43,886 bases of DNA from Deltaproteobacteria bacterium (GCA_021772655.1 JAJFLM010000202.1:1-43886); one strand, 5' to 3'; shown: positions 24,071 to 34,600, counted from the stretch's first letter. Notes: generated from the sequence alone by a model not told the origin. Numbers and translations are program-made.

Positions 24071-27000
24071 TTAAGTGAAATTGGCATGTTCATACAGACT
24101 CTTCAAGAAGTATCTCGCCTGAGTGAGGCGCTCATTTTCTGATGCAATGGTCTCTTTAACGATCAATTTCATGTCAGGTGTCAAACGATATTTCTTAGGT
24201 TCTTTCGAAATTCGCTTCATAATAGCCTCCGGTGCCAAAGGCGTTTGAGGATCAAAAATATAAGCAAATTTTCCAGGAGAATAATGCAGGGCGCGTATCC
24301 GTAATTTCTTAGCCATGGCCTTAATCATCATCAATTGAATCAGCTGTTCTGTTTCTAAAGGTAAGGGGCCAAAACGATCAATGAATTCTTCCTCCAATTC
24401 ATAGCCCCGCTCTTCGTCTTCTAGAGCGGCTAAGCGACGATAGAGCTCTAAACGTAATGCCGGGTCGCGGATATAATCTTCGGGGATTGTCGCTGTCACC
24501 CGCAAATGCAGTTCAGGCTCAATGCTCTCGACAATAACCTCTCCTTTTAGTTCTTTTATAGCTTGTTCTAATAACTCCACATAAAGCTCATAACCAATCG
24601 CCTCGAGATGCCCCGATTGCTTGTCGCCCAAAACATTGCCCGCGCCACGAATTTCTAAATCATGGCACGCCATCTTAAAACCGCTGCCGAGTTCACTGAA
24701 ACGTCGCAGCACATCCAAACGCTTTTTAGCATCCACCGTTAACTCTTTGCGTGGGGGCACGAGCATATAGGCATAGGCGCGCTGTGAACCACGACCAACG
24801 CGGCCCCGCAGCTGATAGATTTGTGCTAAACCTAATTGATCCGCACGTTCAATTAAAATTGTGTTGGCCGTGGGGATATCAATACCTGATTCAATAATAG
24901 TCGTGCACAATAAAAGATCCGCTTCATGATTTGAAAAACGAATCATCACATCTTCTAATTGATGTTCCTTCATTTGACCGTGACCCACCAACAAACGAAT
25001 GTCTGGTAAAATACGCCGCAAGCGATCCGCCGTGCGTTCAATATCTTGCACACGGTTATGCACAAAAAAGACTTGGCCACCACGACGGACCTCACGTTGC
25101 ACGGCTTCTTGAATGGTCACATCACTATCAGGCGTCACATAGGTACGGATCGACAAGCGATCGGTGGGTGGGGTTTCAATCACACTAATACCACGCAAGC
25201 CCGACATCGCCATATTCAAAGTCCGTGGGATTGGAGTCGCCGATAAAGCCAAGACATCAACCGATTTTTTAAACTGTTTGATTTTTTCTTTTTGCGTCAC
25301 ACCAAAACGATGCTCTTCATCAATCACCAGTAAACCTAGGTCTTTAAAGGACACATCACTTTGCAATAAACGATGAGTCCCAATAATAATGTCAATAGCC
25401 CCTGAGGCCAACTCTGCCATGACCTGTTTGGCTTCCTGACGGGTTTGAAAGCGTGAGATCAAACCGACCTTTACCGGATAATCAGCAAAGCGTTGCTTAA
25501 AATTATGGGCATGCTGAAAAGCCAAAACCGTCGTAGGCACCAAGATGGCCACCTGCTTATTATCAAGCACCGCTTTAAAAGCGGCCCGCATGGCCACCTC
25601 AGTTTTTCCATAACCTACATCACCTAGAACTAAACGGTCCATGGGTTCATTGAGCTCCATGTCTTTGATCACTTCAGCGATCGTACGCGCTTGATCGCCG
25701 GTCTCTTCATGAGGAAAGCTGGCTTCAAAAGTTTCGAAGAGTTCATTGCCCGCAGAAAAAGCATGGCCTTGTCCCGCCGCACGCTGGGCATATAAATTAA
25801 GTAACTCACCGGCCATATGACGGATAGCCTTTTGGGCTTTTGCGCGCACCTTATGCCAAGAAGCGCCACCCATCCGATCTAAACGCGGCTCTTTGCCATT
25901 ACCTGTATATGGTTGAATTTGATTCATACGATACACCGGCAAAAATAACTTGTCTTGATTGGCATAGGCTAACACGAGAAAATCGTTATCAATGCCGTCA
26001 ATCGTCATACGTTCAACGCCTAAATAACGGCCGATACCATGCTCTTCATGAACTAAGGGATCGCCACTTTTCAGCTCACCAAAAGACATGAAGCCGCCTT
26101 GACGCTCTCGACTCTTGCTTTGCTTGTGCGCCTTGGGCCCAAAAATTTCTTCATCACTGATGACAATGAGATGTTGTGAAGACCAACGAAAACCTCGCCC
26201 CACCTGACCGATCAATACAGGAATAACACCTGGCTCTAAAACTGTTGCTGAAAATACCGTCGCCGCTGAAGCCCGCAGAGGTAAATCATAAGGTGCAAAT
26301 AAATCTAAGAGACGTTTTTGCTGGGCCCGGCTGGAAGACACAAACACAACCTGGTGATCCTCTGACCATGTTTTAATTTTTTGAGCCAGCTCACGAAAGG
26401 GCATGTCATTACGTTGCTTCAGATTCCACCGGATATCTTCGTTGCTCACCATCTCCATGGCTAAGTGATCATCGTCGCTTGAGTCTTCACTCAATAATAA
26501 AGTAGGACGCGGTTTCAATGACTCGTCGATCAACCGAGTATCAAGCAGTTCATCCACTTCTAGAATACGTTCGATGCTTTCTGACTGTTGACGGCTGGTT
26601 TGCATCTCTTCATGTAGATCCTCTAGATGCTCGGTAATTTTTTGAGGCTCCACACAGAGCACGCGACAATCATCGGGCATATAATCATTTAAGCCCGTCG
26701 GTGTGTCATTGAGCCACAAGGCAAACTGTTCAATCCCACCAAAAAGATGGCCCTGCCGAATCTTATCAATCGTATCGCGTTTTTCAGAGGCACCAAGTCC
26801 TTGTTCGTCACAACGCGCCCTGATTTTTTGCGCAAGCTGTTCCCGACTCGCATCATCCCAAATCAATTCACGTACGGGAATCAAGCAACCATCAAGTACG
26901 GGCTCTAAAGACGTTTGTTTGGCTGGATCAAAACGACGGATCGATTCGATTTCATCACCAAATAATTCAACCCGCCAAGGCCAATCATCTAAAGGTCCCC

Positions 27001-27532
27001 AAAAATCAACGAGGGAACCCCGCACCGCATAGGTACCACGATCTTCGACCAAGGGAGCCTGCTGATAACCCCAATCCAGCAGCAGGCTCACTAAAATATC
27101 ACGGTCACAGCTCTGCTTGGGCTTAAGGCTTTGTTGTTTATCTTGCAAACGCTGTGGGGCCAACACAGGACCCGCCGCCGCCGCCGCAGGGCTCACTAAA
27201 ACTAAAGGCCCTGTCTGTTGATTCAAGGCATGCAAGGACTTCACCCGCTGCGCCTGCACATCGCGATGGGGTGAAATTTGAAAATAGGGCAAAGTATCCA
27301 TTGCTGGAAACTCATAGACGGGCAGCGTCTCACCCAGAAAAAACCGCAATTCTTGGGTCCAACGCTCCATGTCTTTACCTGTGGGCACGATGATCCAGGT
27401 CACCGCAGGGGCTTGCTGTAAGAGAGCCTGGGCGACCAAATAACTCCCTGCAGCTCCCACCAGGCCACTGATACGCGCCGCACGAGACTCATGGAATTGC
27501 TGTTGAAAGCTTAAAAGCACGGAATCCGACAT
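24071..27532 (-). CDS. mfd: Transcription-repair coupling factor
   Basis: The 1153-aa Mfd removes stalled RNA polymerase and recruits UvrA. The N-terminal UvrB-like region includes SLVDFWGPLDDWPWRVELFGDEIESIRRFD. The RNA-polymerase-interacting domain near residue 490-560 has LVHEEHGIGRYLGVERM. The RecG-like motor has Walker A LGDVGYGKTEVAMRAA near 640, DEEHRFG near 737 and ATPIPRTLNMAMSG; ESGIDIPTANTILIERADQLG and QLRGRVGR follow. A TRCF C-terminal domain ends the protein. uvrA lies about 8 kb downstream on the same strand. A TTGACC-N17-TACACA promoter candidate lies 9 nt before the ATG. Confidence 0.98.
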   Translation of the reverse strand: MSDSVLLSFQQQFHESRAARISGLVGAAGSYLVAQALLQQAPAVTWIIVPTGKDMERWTQELRFFLGETLPVYEFPAMDTLPYFQISPHRDVQAQRVKSLHALNQQTGPLVLVSPAAAAAGPVLAPQRLQDKQQSLKPKQSCDRDILVSLLLDWGYQQAPLVEDRGTYAVRGSLVDFWGPLDDWPWRVELFGDEIESIRRFDPAKQTSLEPVLDGCLIPVRELIWDDASREQLAQKIRARCDEQGLGASEKRDTIDKIRQGHLFGGIEQFALWLNDTPTGLNDYMPDDCRVLCVEPQKITEHLEDLHEEMQTSRQQSESIERILEVDELLDTRLIDESLKPRPTLLLSEDSSDDDHLAMEMVSNEDIRWNLKQRNDMPFRELAQKIKTWSEDHQVVFVSSSRAQQKRLLDLFAPYDLPLRASAATVFSATVLEPGVIPVLIGQVGRGFRWSSQHLIVISDEEIFGPKAHKQSKSRERQGGFMSFGELKSGDPLVHEEHGIGRYLGVERMTIDGIDNDFLVLAYANQDKLFLPVYRMNQIQPYTGNGKEPRLDRMGGASWHKVRAKAQKAIRHMAGELLNLYAQRAAGQGHAFSAGNELFETFEASFPHEETGDQARTIAEVIKDMELNEPMDRLVLGDVGYGKTEVAMRAAFKAVLDNKQVAILVPTTVLAFQHAHNFKQRFADYPVKVGLISRFQTRQEAKQVMAELASGAIDIIIGTHRLLQSDVSFKDLGLLVIDEEHRFGVTQKEKIKQFKKSVDVLALSATPIPRTLNMAMSGLRGISVIETPPTDRLSIRTYVTPDSDVTIQEAVQREVRRGGQVFFVHNRVQDIERTADRLRRILPDIRLLVGHGQMKEHQLEDVMIRFSNHEADLLLCTTIIESGIDIPTANTILIERADQLGLAQIYQLRGRVGRGSQRAYAYMLVPPRKELTVDAKKRLDVLRRFSELGSGFKMACHDLEIRGAGNVLGDKQSGHLEAIGYELYVELLEQAIKELKGEVIVESIEPELHLRVTATIPEDYIRDPALRLELYRRLAALEDEERGYELEEEFIDRFGPLPLETEQLIQLMMIKAMAKKLRIRALHYSPGKFAYIFDPQTPLAPEAIMKRISKEPKKYRLTPDMKLIVKETIASENERLTQARYFLKSLYEHANFT

Positions 27533-27541
27533 GGGTCGTTC

Positions 27542-27570
27542 TGTGTAGTGTTCCTATCTCATTCGGTCAA
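27542..27570 (-). promoter_or_regulatory. Candidate promoter for the mfd operon
   Basis: On the minus strand TTGACC (27570-27565), 17 nt, then TACACA (27547-27542), ending 9 nt before ATG 27532. The layout parallels the glyQS promoter (TTGACA-N17-TACTCA, 11 nt before the ATG). No Shine-Dalgarno is present. Confidence 0.4.
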
Positions 27571-27633
27571 GTAATCAGCCTTTCTCATCCAGGTCTTTTT
27601 ATGTTAGTCTAAGTAGTGAATATTTCTTAATTT

Positions 27634-28653
27634 ATGGCACCAACTGGCTCAAATATCCCCGGGTCTCGACAAGGCCCGATTCCTACAGATCCAAACGCTG
27701 GCGAGCGTAAGGTAGAAGGCACCCGTTCACAAACTCAGCAGCAACAACCTGGCGCCCAGCAAGAAGCGGCGCGAAAAGCTTCCACTGACAAGTTCAGCAA
27801 AACCAATATCAATTTAGTCCTCAAGCAGATGAAAGAAACTGTCAGCCAAAACAGCAGGCAGAGCTTTCATCCGAGTAAATTAGTCAGTGGCCGTGAAGAT
27901 GTCAGTGAATTTGAAAAAACCTTCTTAGAGTTTTTCATGGGTGAACGTCGTTTAGGCGCTCCCCTCCAACCAGGCGAAGAAAAATTTCGCAAAAAACAAG
28001 TGGAAGAATGGAAAGAATTTTATGAAGCGCTTTATACCTGTACCGTAGCACGCAATACCGCCATGGAAAAAGTCGTCCGCTTAGTCTTTAGAGGACTTTC
28101 TCAAAATGATCCACGCCCTGAAGATAGAAACCAACAAGTCACGGGAACCGTACTGATTGCAGATCTTTATACGCAACGGCAACGACGTGCGCGTTGCGAT
28201 AAGTTTGTGCGGATTCCTGTGCCCAACGAAACCGCCTTAGCTCAACTGCAGGCATTTTCCTGGGGAGATGAAATCAGTGCCGCGCAGACTCAACAATGCT
28301 TTGGCACCGGTGATTTAGAATATCTGGCCTTAAATTACCGTCCGGTACGGAAAAACCTCGTCACGGGGAAAAGTTATCCCGCCCATGAAAGCCTGCAACG
28401 AAATGCCCAAGCAGCTGCCCAAGCACGCGCTGCATTGCAAGCCAACCGCATGGGCTTGTCTTCTCAAGCGACTAATATTGCGCAACAACGGATGCAGCAT
28501 GAAGCGACCACTGAATCAAACACACAGACAGAGACCCCACCGACAGCTCCCACCAACCCAAAGCCCAACGAAACACAATCTGCCGATAAACCTCAGGAAT
28601 CAACAAATGAACTCTATCAGCAGAAGAATTTGTTGGATAAGTTATTGAGTTAA
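27634..28653 (+). CDS. Uncharacterised protein with low-complexity Q/P/T-rich ends
   Basis: The 339-aa protein has a disordered N-terminus of about 50 residues, rich in G, P, Q and T (MAPTGSNIPGSRQGPIPTDP... SQTQQQQPGAQQEAA). A mostly helical core (about residues 55-215: KQMKETVSQ...FEKTFLEFFMGERRL...VEEWKEFYEALYTCTVARN) is followed by a further disordered tail rich in Q, T, N and P. There is no signal peptide or membrane segment, and I recognise no family. It is divergent from mfd (101-nt gap). No Shine-Dalgarno is visible before ATG 27634. The build, a short folded core with two flexible arms, is typical of scaffold or secreted-substrate proteins, but no function can be assigned. Confidence 0.75.
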   Translation: MAPTGSNIPGSRQGPIPTDPNAGERKVEGTRSQTQQQQPGAQQEAARKASTDKFSKTNINLVLKQMKETVSQNSRQSFHPSKLVSGREDVSEFEKTFLEFFMGERRLGAPLQPGEEKFRKKQVEEWKEFYEALYTCTVARNTAMEKVVRLVFRGLSQNDPRPEDRNQQVTGTVLIADLYTQRQRRARCDKFVRIPVPNETALAQLQAFSWGDEISAAQTQQCFGTGDLEYLALNYRPVRKNLVTGKSYPAHESLQRNAQAAAQARAALQANRMGLSSQATNIAQQRMQHEATTESNTQTETPPTAPTNPKPNETQSADKPQESTNELYQQKNLLDKLLS

Positions 28654-28699
28654 TTTGAAGCGACTATCTCTTCGGTAAAATAGTAGGGCTCATGCAACC

Positions 28700-29017
28700 C
28701 TATTCATCAACACGACACCTCAGATAAACCAACGCTACCACAGAACCTAAGGCCCAACCACCGCCACGACTCAGCCAATCTTCAAAGCGGCCATTGGATA
28801 ATTCTGCAATCAACACAGGAGCCAGCATTAAAAAAGCTCCCCAAGCTAAACGTCGCTGCTTAGTGAGTACGGCCAACAAAATCCAGAATGTGGTCAGGGA
28901 CCAATGGAAAAAGAAGTGCGATGCAAACAGCATATGTTCCCAGGGATTACTAAATGACTCAAAGCCCGGAACATGTGCCGCAACCCAATAGCTTAACTGA
29001 TGGAACCACTGCTCCAT
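28700..29017 (-). CDS. Small integral membrane protein, unknown
   Basis: The 105-aa protein has three probable membrane segments: around HMLFASHFFFHWSLTTFWILLAVL, LAWGAFLMLAPVLIAEL and GWALGSVVALVYLRC. It has a short amphipathic N-terminus with several aromatic residues. I do not recognise it; the small size and helix count recall VanZ-like proteins, but the match is weak. It starts 12 nt after the hisI stop on the same strand and is probably co-transcribed. It converges with the 339-aa gene. Confidence 0.7.
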   Translation of the reverse strand: MEQWFHQLSYWVAAHVPGFESFSNPWEHMLFASHFFFHWSLTTFWILLAVLTKQRRLAWGAFLMLAPVLIAELSNGRFEDWLSRGGGWALGSVVALVYLRCRVDE

Positions 29018-29029
29018 AATTATCTCAGC

Positions 29030-29413
29030 TTAGTAGGTTTCTTTAGGATCAAATACAGGCTCTGAAATAACCTTCAAAGTACCATCTTCTAATTTGCGAT
29101 AAAAACAAGAACGGTGTCCCACGTGACAGGCCGCCACGTTTTGTTTGACCTTGATCAAAATCGCGTCCACATCACAATCTACATAGACTTCTTTGACTTC
29201 TTGGGTATGACCACTGGATTCGCCTTTGACCCAGTACTTTTGCCGCGAACGCGACCAGAAATTAGTATAGGGGCCTTCCAGAGTCGCCCGCAAGGCATCA
29301 CGATTCATATAGGCCACCATCAAAATTTCGTTGTTCTCAATATCTTGTACAATGCCCGTCACCAGGCCTTTGTCGTCATATTTTACTTGATCAAGAAAAT
29401 TGTCTAAATCCAT
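29030..29413 (-). CDS. hisI: Phosphoribosyl-AMP cyclohydrolase
   Basis: This enzyme performs the third step of histidine synthesis, opening the adenine ring of phosphoribosyl-AMP. The family motifs are intact: MVAYMNRDAL, FWSRSRQKYWVKGESSGHTQ, the acidic metal site VDCDVDAIL and the zinc-cysteine motif ACHVGHRSCFYRK. There is no HisE (pyrophosphohydrolase) domain. I chose ATG 29413 (MDLDNFLDQVKYDDKGL), the usual start of the family; a longer frame reaches GTG 29446. The other his genes (hisF, A, D, B) are 11 kb away, so the pathway is split. A good promoter lies about 55 nt upstream. Confidence 0.95.
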   Translation of the reverse strand: MDLDNFLDQVKYDDKGLVTGIVQDIENNEILMVAYMNRDALRATLEGPYTNFWSRSRQKYWVKGESSGHTQEVKEVYVDCDVDAILIKVKQNVAACHVGHRSCFYRKLEDGTLKVISEPVFDPKETY

Positions 29414-29466
29414 GATTACACCCAATTTTTTGCTTACAGAGCTCACCAGCTCTATAAAAATTCTTA

Positions 29467-29495
29467 ATAATATTCAGTGGCTGGGACTGGCCCAA
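29467..29495 (-). promoter_or_regulatory. Sigma-70-type promoter for hisI
   Basis: On the minus strand TTGGGC (29495-29490), a 17-nt spacer and TATTAT (29472-29467, five of six bases). The expected transcription start near 29460 gives a leader of about 47 nt before ATG 29413. Confidence 0.5.
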
Positions 29496-29541
29496 GCCCT
29501 ATACTCGCCAATCACCATAGCCCTCCCTAATTTGTCAAATG

Positions 29542-29567
29542 ATCCTGTGAACTCTAGGTCACAGGAT
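29542..29567. repeat. Nine-bp inverted repeat upstream of the 681-aa gene
   Basis: ATCCTGTGA - 8-nt loop - TCACAGGAT, followed on the plus strand by TTTTCGC. It ends 15 nt before the -35-like box of the plus-strand gene at 29628. No plus-strand gene ends nearby, so a terminator role would only shield the gene from stray transcription. An operator or a dyad bound by an activator is equally possible. Confidence 0.45.
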
Positions 29568-29581
29568 TTTCGCAAATTTTA

Positions 29582-29608
29582 GCAACTTTAGCCCTCCCAT
29601 GCCGAAGT
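29582..29608 (+). promoter_or_regulatory. GCAACTTT-N11-GCCGAAGT promoter element (sigma-28-like)
   Basis: GCAACTTT (29582-29589), 11 nt, GCCGAAGT (29601-29608), 19 nt before ATG 29628. The same element with the same spacing precedes the putA, 525-aa and lipid kinase genes. The layout fits the FliA/sigma-28 consensus TAAAGTTT-N11-GCCGATAA. Activity is inferred. Confidence 0.6.
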
Positions 29609-29627
29609 CATCCCGCGGGTAATAATC

Positions 29628-31673
29628 ATGGCATGGTTCCAACTTCAAACAACAAACTTTAGTCTCATGACATCAGCACTCCAGGTTTATGGGCAAGCGC
29701 AACGAGTTGTCACTTCGACTCAAACCTTGGTCGCTGAAGTCAATAGCTTAACATCTGAAGGCACCGCTGCGGTGGCTCTGATTGGACAACCGGGAAGCCT
29801 AAGACATGCTCTATTTATGGCCGCCCAGGGACCCGTTCATCAACTGCGTCGCGAAGTCATTGCTCCCATCAGAGCCCAATGGGAACAGCATCCTTTTCAC
29901 GTGCAAGGGACGCTAACACGGTTCCCTCAACTGAAGCAGCACCCACAGTGGCCTGTTTTATTAGCTTTAGTCAGCAGTCTCACGGATATCAGCCCGGCAG
30001 GATTTCCGCGCATTACCGCACCGGCTTTTCAGCAATTTATTGATCACGTCCCACATTTATTTTCTCAGGGCAATGAACTCATCGGCTGGCTCGACCAATT
30101 GGAAAACATACTCCAACATCAGCAACCTTTTGATGAAAAAGTAACCCAGTCCGTACAACGTGCAAGCAAGGTACTGCGTACCATGATCTTTACTGCCAGT
30201 ATCACAGCGCCCCCTGATCTATGGCTGCTGCGCCAAGTACTGGCCACGTTCAAAGACCTAGATATTTTAGAAAGCATCAACGCTGGAAAACTGATTCATC
30301 CCGTATCTTATGCTGCTCAACATGGTCTGGATGCTAAGCAACTAAAAATTGATTTAGATTTTCTGTATGGACGAGGGTACCTCGATAAAACTCGCTATGA
30401 TTGTTATATAAAAACCTCTGGGCGAGCCGCCGAAGTTTTAGAGAAAGTGGATCACTTACCCTCTCAGTACCGTCGCAATATGACCGAAGAATTACTGCAA
30501 TGGTTCCAAGGCAAGCAAAGTGCTGAACGTCAAAACCTATTACAAAGCTGGTTTCAGCAGCGGCGTTATGATTCAGGGTCTCACTCCGGTTGGATTGCGA
30601 ACATGCGCGATATAGAAGACGGGTACCGCTTAACACCGCTTGTCTTGGCACTGAAAGCCACCCAACAATTAGAAGGTTTACAGCTTGGGCAAATTTTTCG
30701 CCCCACTCATTGGACTCCTGAAATGGCCGAATTATTTGACAGTACAGGACTCACCCATGAGGGTCGACTAACCGCATTAGGGCATCGCATGCTGAGCCGT
30801 GGTAGCGGACCGTTTGGTATTATTGAAACCTATCACCCTTATACCAATCGACACCATGCCTTACTACAGGCTGAGGTCGAAAAACCTCATGTTGTACGAG
30901 CTGCCAATATTGCTGCCAGTCGCGAAGCCAATCGCAAAACCTTCCGTACGGCCGTACAACAGCTCCATAAATTAGACTACCGTCCACGCGTGGTGATTGA
31001 ACATGCCTTAGGCTTAGGCGTTGCCATTCAGGAGTTTGTAAAAGTTTTTGGTGAAGAGGGCATTCAATTTGTGGGAGCTGATTATGAAAACACGGCATTA
31101 GATGGCGCCCGCGCTGTCCATCAAGCCGGTGAACTTCCTGCTAAAATGGATTTTTATCAAGCCGATATTGCCGACCCACAAGCCTTAATAGATCAAATGC
31201 GCGAGGATGGCATCGACCCTCGAGGCGCTGTCATGATTGTCGGCAATGGTTTTCATGAAGCTCGCAAAGATGATGAAGACTTTGTAAAGGTCATCCGCAC
31301 TTATGCTCTCGCCGGCATCATCCCCGTCTTTATCGAAGAGTCTGCGTTGACACCCAAACAACACCGTACAAGTGCTTGGAATACCTACAATAGTGCGTTT
31401 AATTGGGTCCACGAAGTCTCAGGGCAACGGCTCCGTGCTCCCTGGCCCTATGAACCACCGCACCATCGCTTAAGCTGGCAAGAAGCCCTGGAACAAGGTG
31501 GTTATAGCATCATTCACGAACTTTCTGTTAACACGCGGCCCATGCTGCCTTATGCAGCACCCCCGACTCAAAACCCACCGATTAGCCGCATCACTATTGC
31601 TGTTCCTACGGCTGCTCAAGGTGGTCCTAGTCTGACATTAATCACAAATTCTGAAGATACTCCGGCTGCTTAA
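29628..31673 (+). CDS. Uncharacterised protein with winged-helix-like and SAM-methyltransferase-like regions
   Basis: The 681-aa protein is not one I know by name. The N-terminal 200 residues are helical. Residues of about 215-260 (LIHPVSYAAQHGLDAKQLKIDLDFLYGRGYLDKT) look like a winged helix. The C-terminal third has a class I methyltransferase pattern: motif I RVVIEHALGLGVAIQEF near 450, an acidic end of beta-2 in VGADYENTALDGARAV, motif III DFYQADIADPQAL, and VMIVGNGFHEAR at the motif IV position. No aromatic D/NPPY-type catalytic motif is seen, so small-molecule methylation would be the first guess. The gene has a sigma-28-like promoter and converges with putA across 6 nt. Confidence 0.72.
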   Translation: MAWFQLQTTNFSLMTSALQVYGQAQRVVTSTQTLVAEVNSLTSEGTAAVALIGQPGSLRHALFMAAQGPVHQLRREVIAPIRAQWEQHPFHVQGTLTRFPQLKQHPQWPVLLALVSSLTDISPAGFPRITAPAFQQFIDHVPHLFSQGNELIGWLDQLENILQHQQPFDEKVTQSVQRASKVLRTMIFTASITAPPDLWLLRQVLATFKDLDILESINAGKLIHPVSYAAQHGLDAKQLKIDLDFLYGRGYLDKTRYDCYIKTSGRAAEVLEKVDHLPSQYRRNMTEELLQWFQGKQSAERQNLLQSWFQQRRYDSGSHSGWIANMRDIEDGYRLTPLVLALKATQQLEGLQLGQIFRPTHWTPEMAELFDSTGLTHEGRLTALGHRMLSRGSGPFGIIETYHPYTNRHHALLQAEVEKPHVVRAANIAASREANRKTFRTAVQQLHKLDYRPRVVIEHALGLGVAIQEFVKVFGEEGIQFVGADYENTALDGARAVHQAGELPAKMDFYQADIADPQALIDQMREDGIDPRGAVMIVGNGFHEARKDDEDFVKVIRTYALAGIIPVFIEESALTPKQHRTSAWNTYNSAFNWVHEVSGQRLRAPWPYEPPHHRLSWQEALEQGGYSIIHELSVNTRPMLPYAAPPTQNPPISRITIAVPTAAQGGPSLTLITNSEDTPAA

Positions 31674-31679
31674 ATAAAT

Positions 31680-34600
31680 TTAGCGAAGATCTAAATCAGC
31701 CCCATGCCGTAAAGTGCGTTCAGTGCGCACCGTTTCATGGGCAAAATAACTCAGATAACGTGACTCGGTCGTTTGATCATCAACACCAATAAATCGGAGA
31801 AAGTTCGTGCGCTGAGCACTCGTTTCAGCACTCACCGCTAGGGTCATCAGCTGAACCACAGCAGCCGTCGGGCCATGAGCAACGACAAAGTCTAATTGCG
31901 GGGCCTGTAAAATCATGGCCCGGCTTTGCATCGAGAAAGTAGCCACTAATAATGTTGGGGCCCCTGCACGTTCAAATAAACTTTGAATCGTTATACTGGC
32001 GGGACAAGAATCGGGCAACAGTACCGCATTACCCATAGCCACAGCGGCTGCCGCCGCACAAAACATGTCTGAAAAACTTTCTCGTTCTCCCCAAACAAAA
32101 CCCACACCTAAAGGCTGATCGTGCCCAATCTCATTGCGTTCTCCCGGCAAACCAATTGTTTCGGTGGGAACCAAATATTGTGGAAGTTGATGTGCTTGTG
32201 TCGCTAACCACGTATCAATAGTATTTAATTCGGCGACTGTTAAACGTGATGTCGATGTTTCGGCTTGGTTGATCTCAGTAGTCAACTGTGCAATTTCAGC
32301 ACGCAAGGAATGTAATAGATCAAGCCGTGTATCAAGTGAACTTGTTGACCACTGTTGTTGAATCTTTCGTGTAGATTTCAGGCGGTCCTCGATATGCTCA
32401 CGATGAGTTACTGTCTTTTCTTCAGAATACGCGCGTAAGGACTCATCGGAGCTACGACGTGACTGCACTTTGGGTTTTCCAAAACGCGCAACAATGTGAC
32501 GCCCTCCCGCCTTAGGTCCCGTACCAGAATTTTTAAACCCTCCAAAAGGTGTCTCCCAAGGGCGCGCGCCTGTCTGTGAACGATTGACGTATTTATTGCC
32601 GGCCTCCATTCTATTAAAAAATTGTGAAATGTGTTCAGGATCACGAGAAATCAACCCGGCCGTGAGCGCATAGGGTGAATCATTGGCAATTGCCAAAGCC
32701 TCATCAAAACCCGCCGCACGAATTACGGATAACACGGGACCAAAGATCTCCTCTTGTGCCAGCGGAGATTCTGGCATCACATGAGTAAAGATATGTGGGG
32801 CCATATAAAACCCATGGTCCGTCAAATGAGAAACTTTCCCTTTATAAACTAAGTCCGCATGACTCGCTGCCAAGCCTTGCTCTACATAAGACTGTGCCTT
32901 TTCTAATGAGGCCTGGCTGATCTGGGGCCCCAGCTGCACGTAGGGGTTGCGTGGATTGCCTAACACCATCGCTTGCGCCCCTTCAATCAAGCGCTGAATA
33001 AAGCGCTCGTATTGTGATGCCACCACAATAACACGTGATGTTGCCGAGCAACGTTGACCATTGAATTGAAAAGCACCTTGCAAGACAGCCGCCACGGCAA
33101 CATCAAGATCTGCCGTATCATCAACAATCATCGGGTTTTTTCCGCCTGTTTCTGCGACAACAATTTTAACACCACCACGTTGCGGCGGAAAGGCCGCCGC
33201 CGTCCGTTGAATCAGTTGGGCGGTGGTCAATGAACCAGTAAATGAAACAAAATCAATTTGTCGAGCTGCTACTAAAGCATGTCCCACCGTGGCCCCGAGA
33301 CCGGGTAATAATTGAATCGCGGCTTTGGGAACGCCAGCATCACGAAGTATTTCAACAGCCAACTTAGCCGATAATGGGGTATCTTCGGCCGGCTTACTGA
33401 TCATCGCATTCCCTAAAGCCAAGCCGGCAGCCAATTGCCCCATCGTAATCGCAAAGGGAAAATTAAACGGGCTGATCGCAACGCCAACACCGCGCGCCGT
33501 ATAGTTAAGCGCTTCACGACGACTATCCAAAGCATAGCTGCGTAGAAAGTCAACGGCCTCACGGATTTCTGCCAAGGCGGAATCCCAAGGCTTGCCGGCT
33601 TCAGCAACAATCGCCGCTGCGATTTCATATTGGCGTTCCATTACTAAAGTCGCCGCATGCTCTAAAGCACGGGCCCGCTTGTCAGAACTGAAGCCAGACC
33701 ACTCAGCATAGCCTTGTTGGGCGGCAACTAAAGCACGATCGATATCAGCTTGATTGGCAAAAACAACTTGGCCGACTGGCTCGCTAAGATTGGCGGGATT
33801 TAAAATAGGCTGGAGCCGCTGGGCATCATGAATCCGGGTTAATTCATCACCAATCAAGGCGGCTACTACCGGACGCTGTGTCAAAGGTTGGTCTAAGAGC
33901 TTGGTGAGGGCCTGCTCCATTTGTTGGTGCACTGCAAGGTCAGAAAAATCAGCTTCCGGCGTTAATTCAAAGCGCGGTTGCTGGCGCTGTCCAGAACCTA
34001 AAGGATGTTCGCCACGCTGATGCGGGTCGGCGTGATTGCGTTGGTAATCATCAAACTCACCCGCGACATGGGTTTGACCAATGGCCGACTGCGGACCCAC
34101 TTCGGCTAAACGGCGCACTAAATAACCAATAGCCTCCCCGGTGGTCCCAAAAGGCCCGTAATAACGCGCTGGAATACCTAATACTTTAACCGCTGCCGCA
34201 ATGGGATCTCCTACCCCTAAGAGCACTTGCGCTTCTAACAAATCACGGCTGACACCAAGAGCCTCGCGCACTTCTTGGCTATACCCTACATCGCGAATAT
34301 TGTGACTACCCGTTGCCGGACGCAACACATCCTGATTGAGCAAAGTCAATTCAACCAGCCGTCTGAAATTACGATTCGTATCTGCTTGTCGTAGAAATAC
34401 CGGAACATCCCAACCCTGGCGCACGGCTTCGATTTGTTCGTATTTGTGATAAGCCCCTTTAACAACCCGAATTTGTGGACGCTTTCCAGTCAAGCGTGCC
34501 GCATCTACAGTGCGCATCAACTCGACTTCAGAGTCTTTTAAATAGGCCTGAATGACCAAGCCAGCCTCTTCCCAACCCGCTAGATTCGGATGATTAAACA

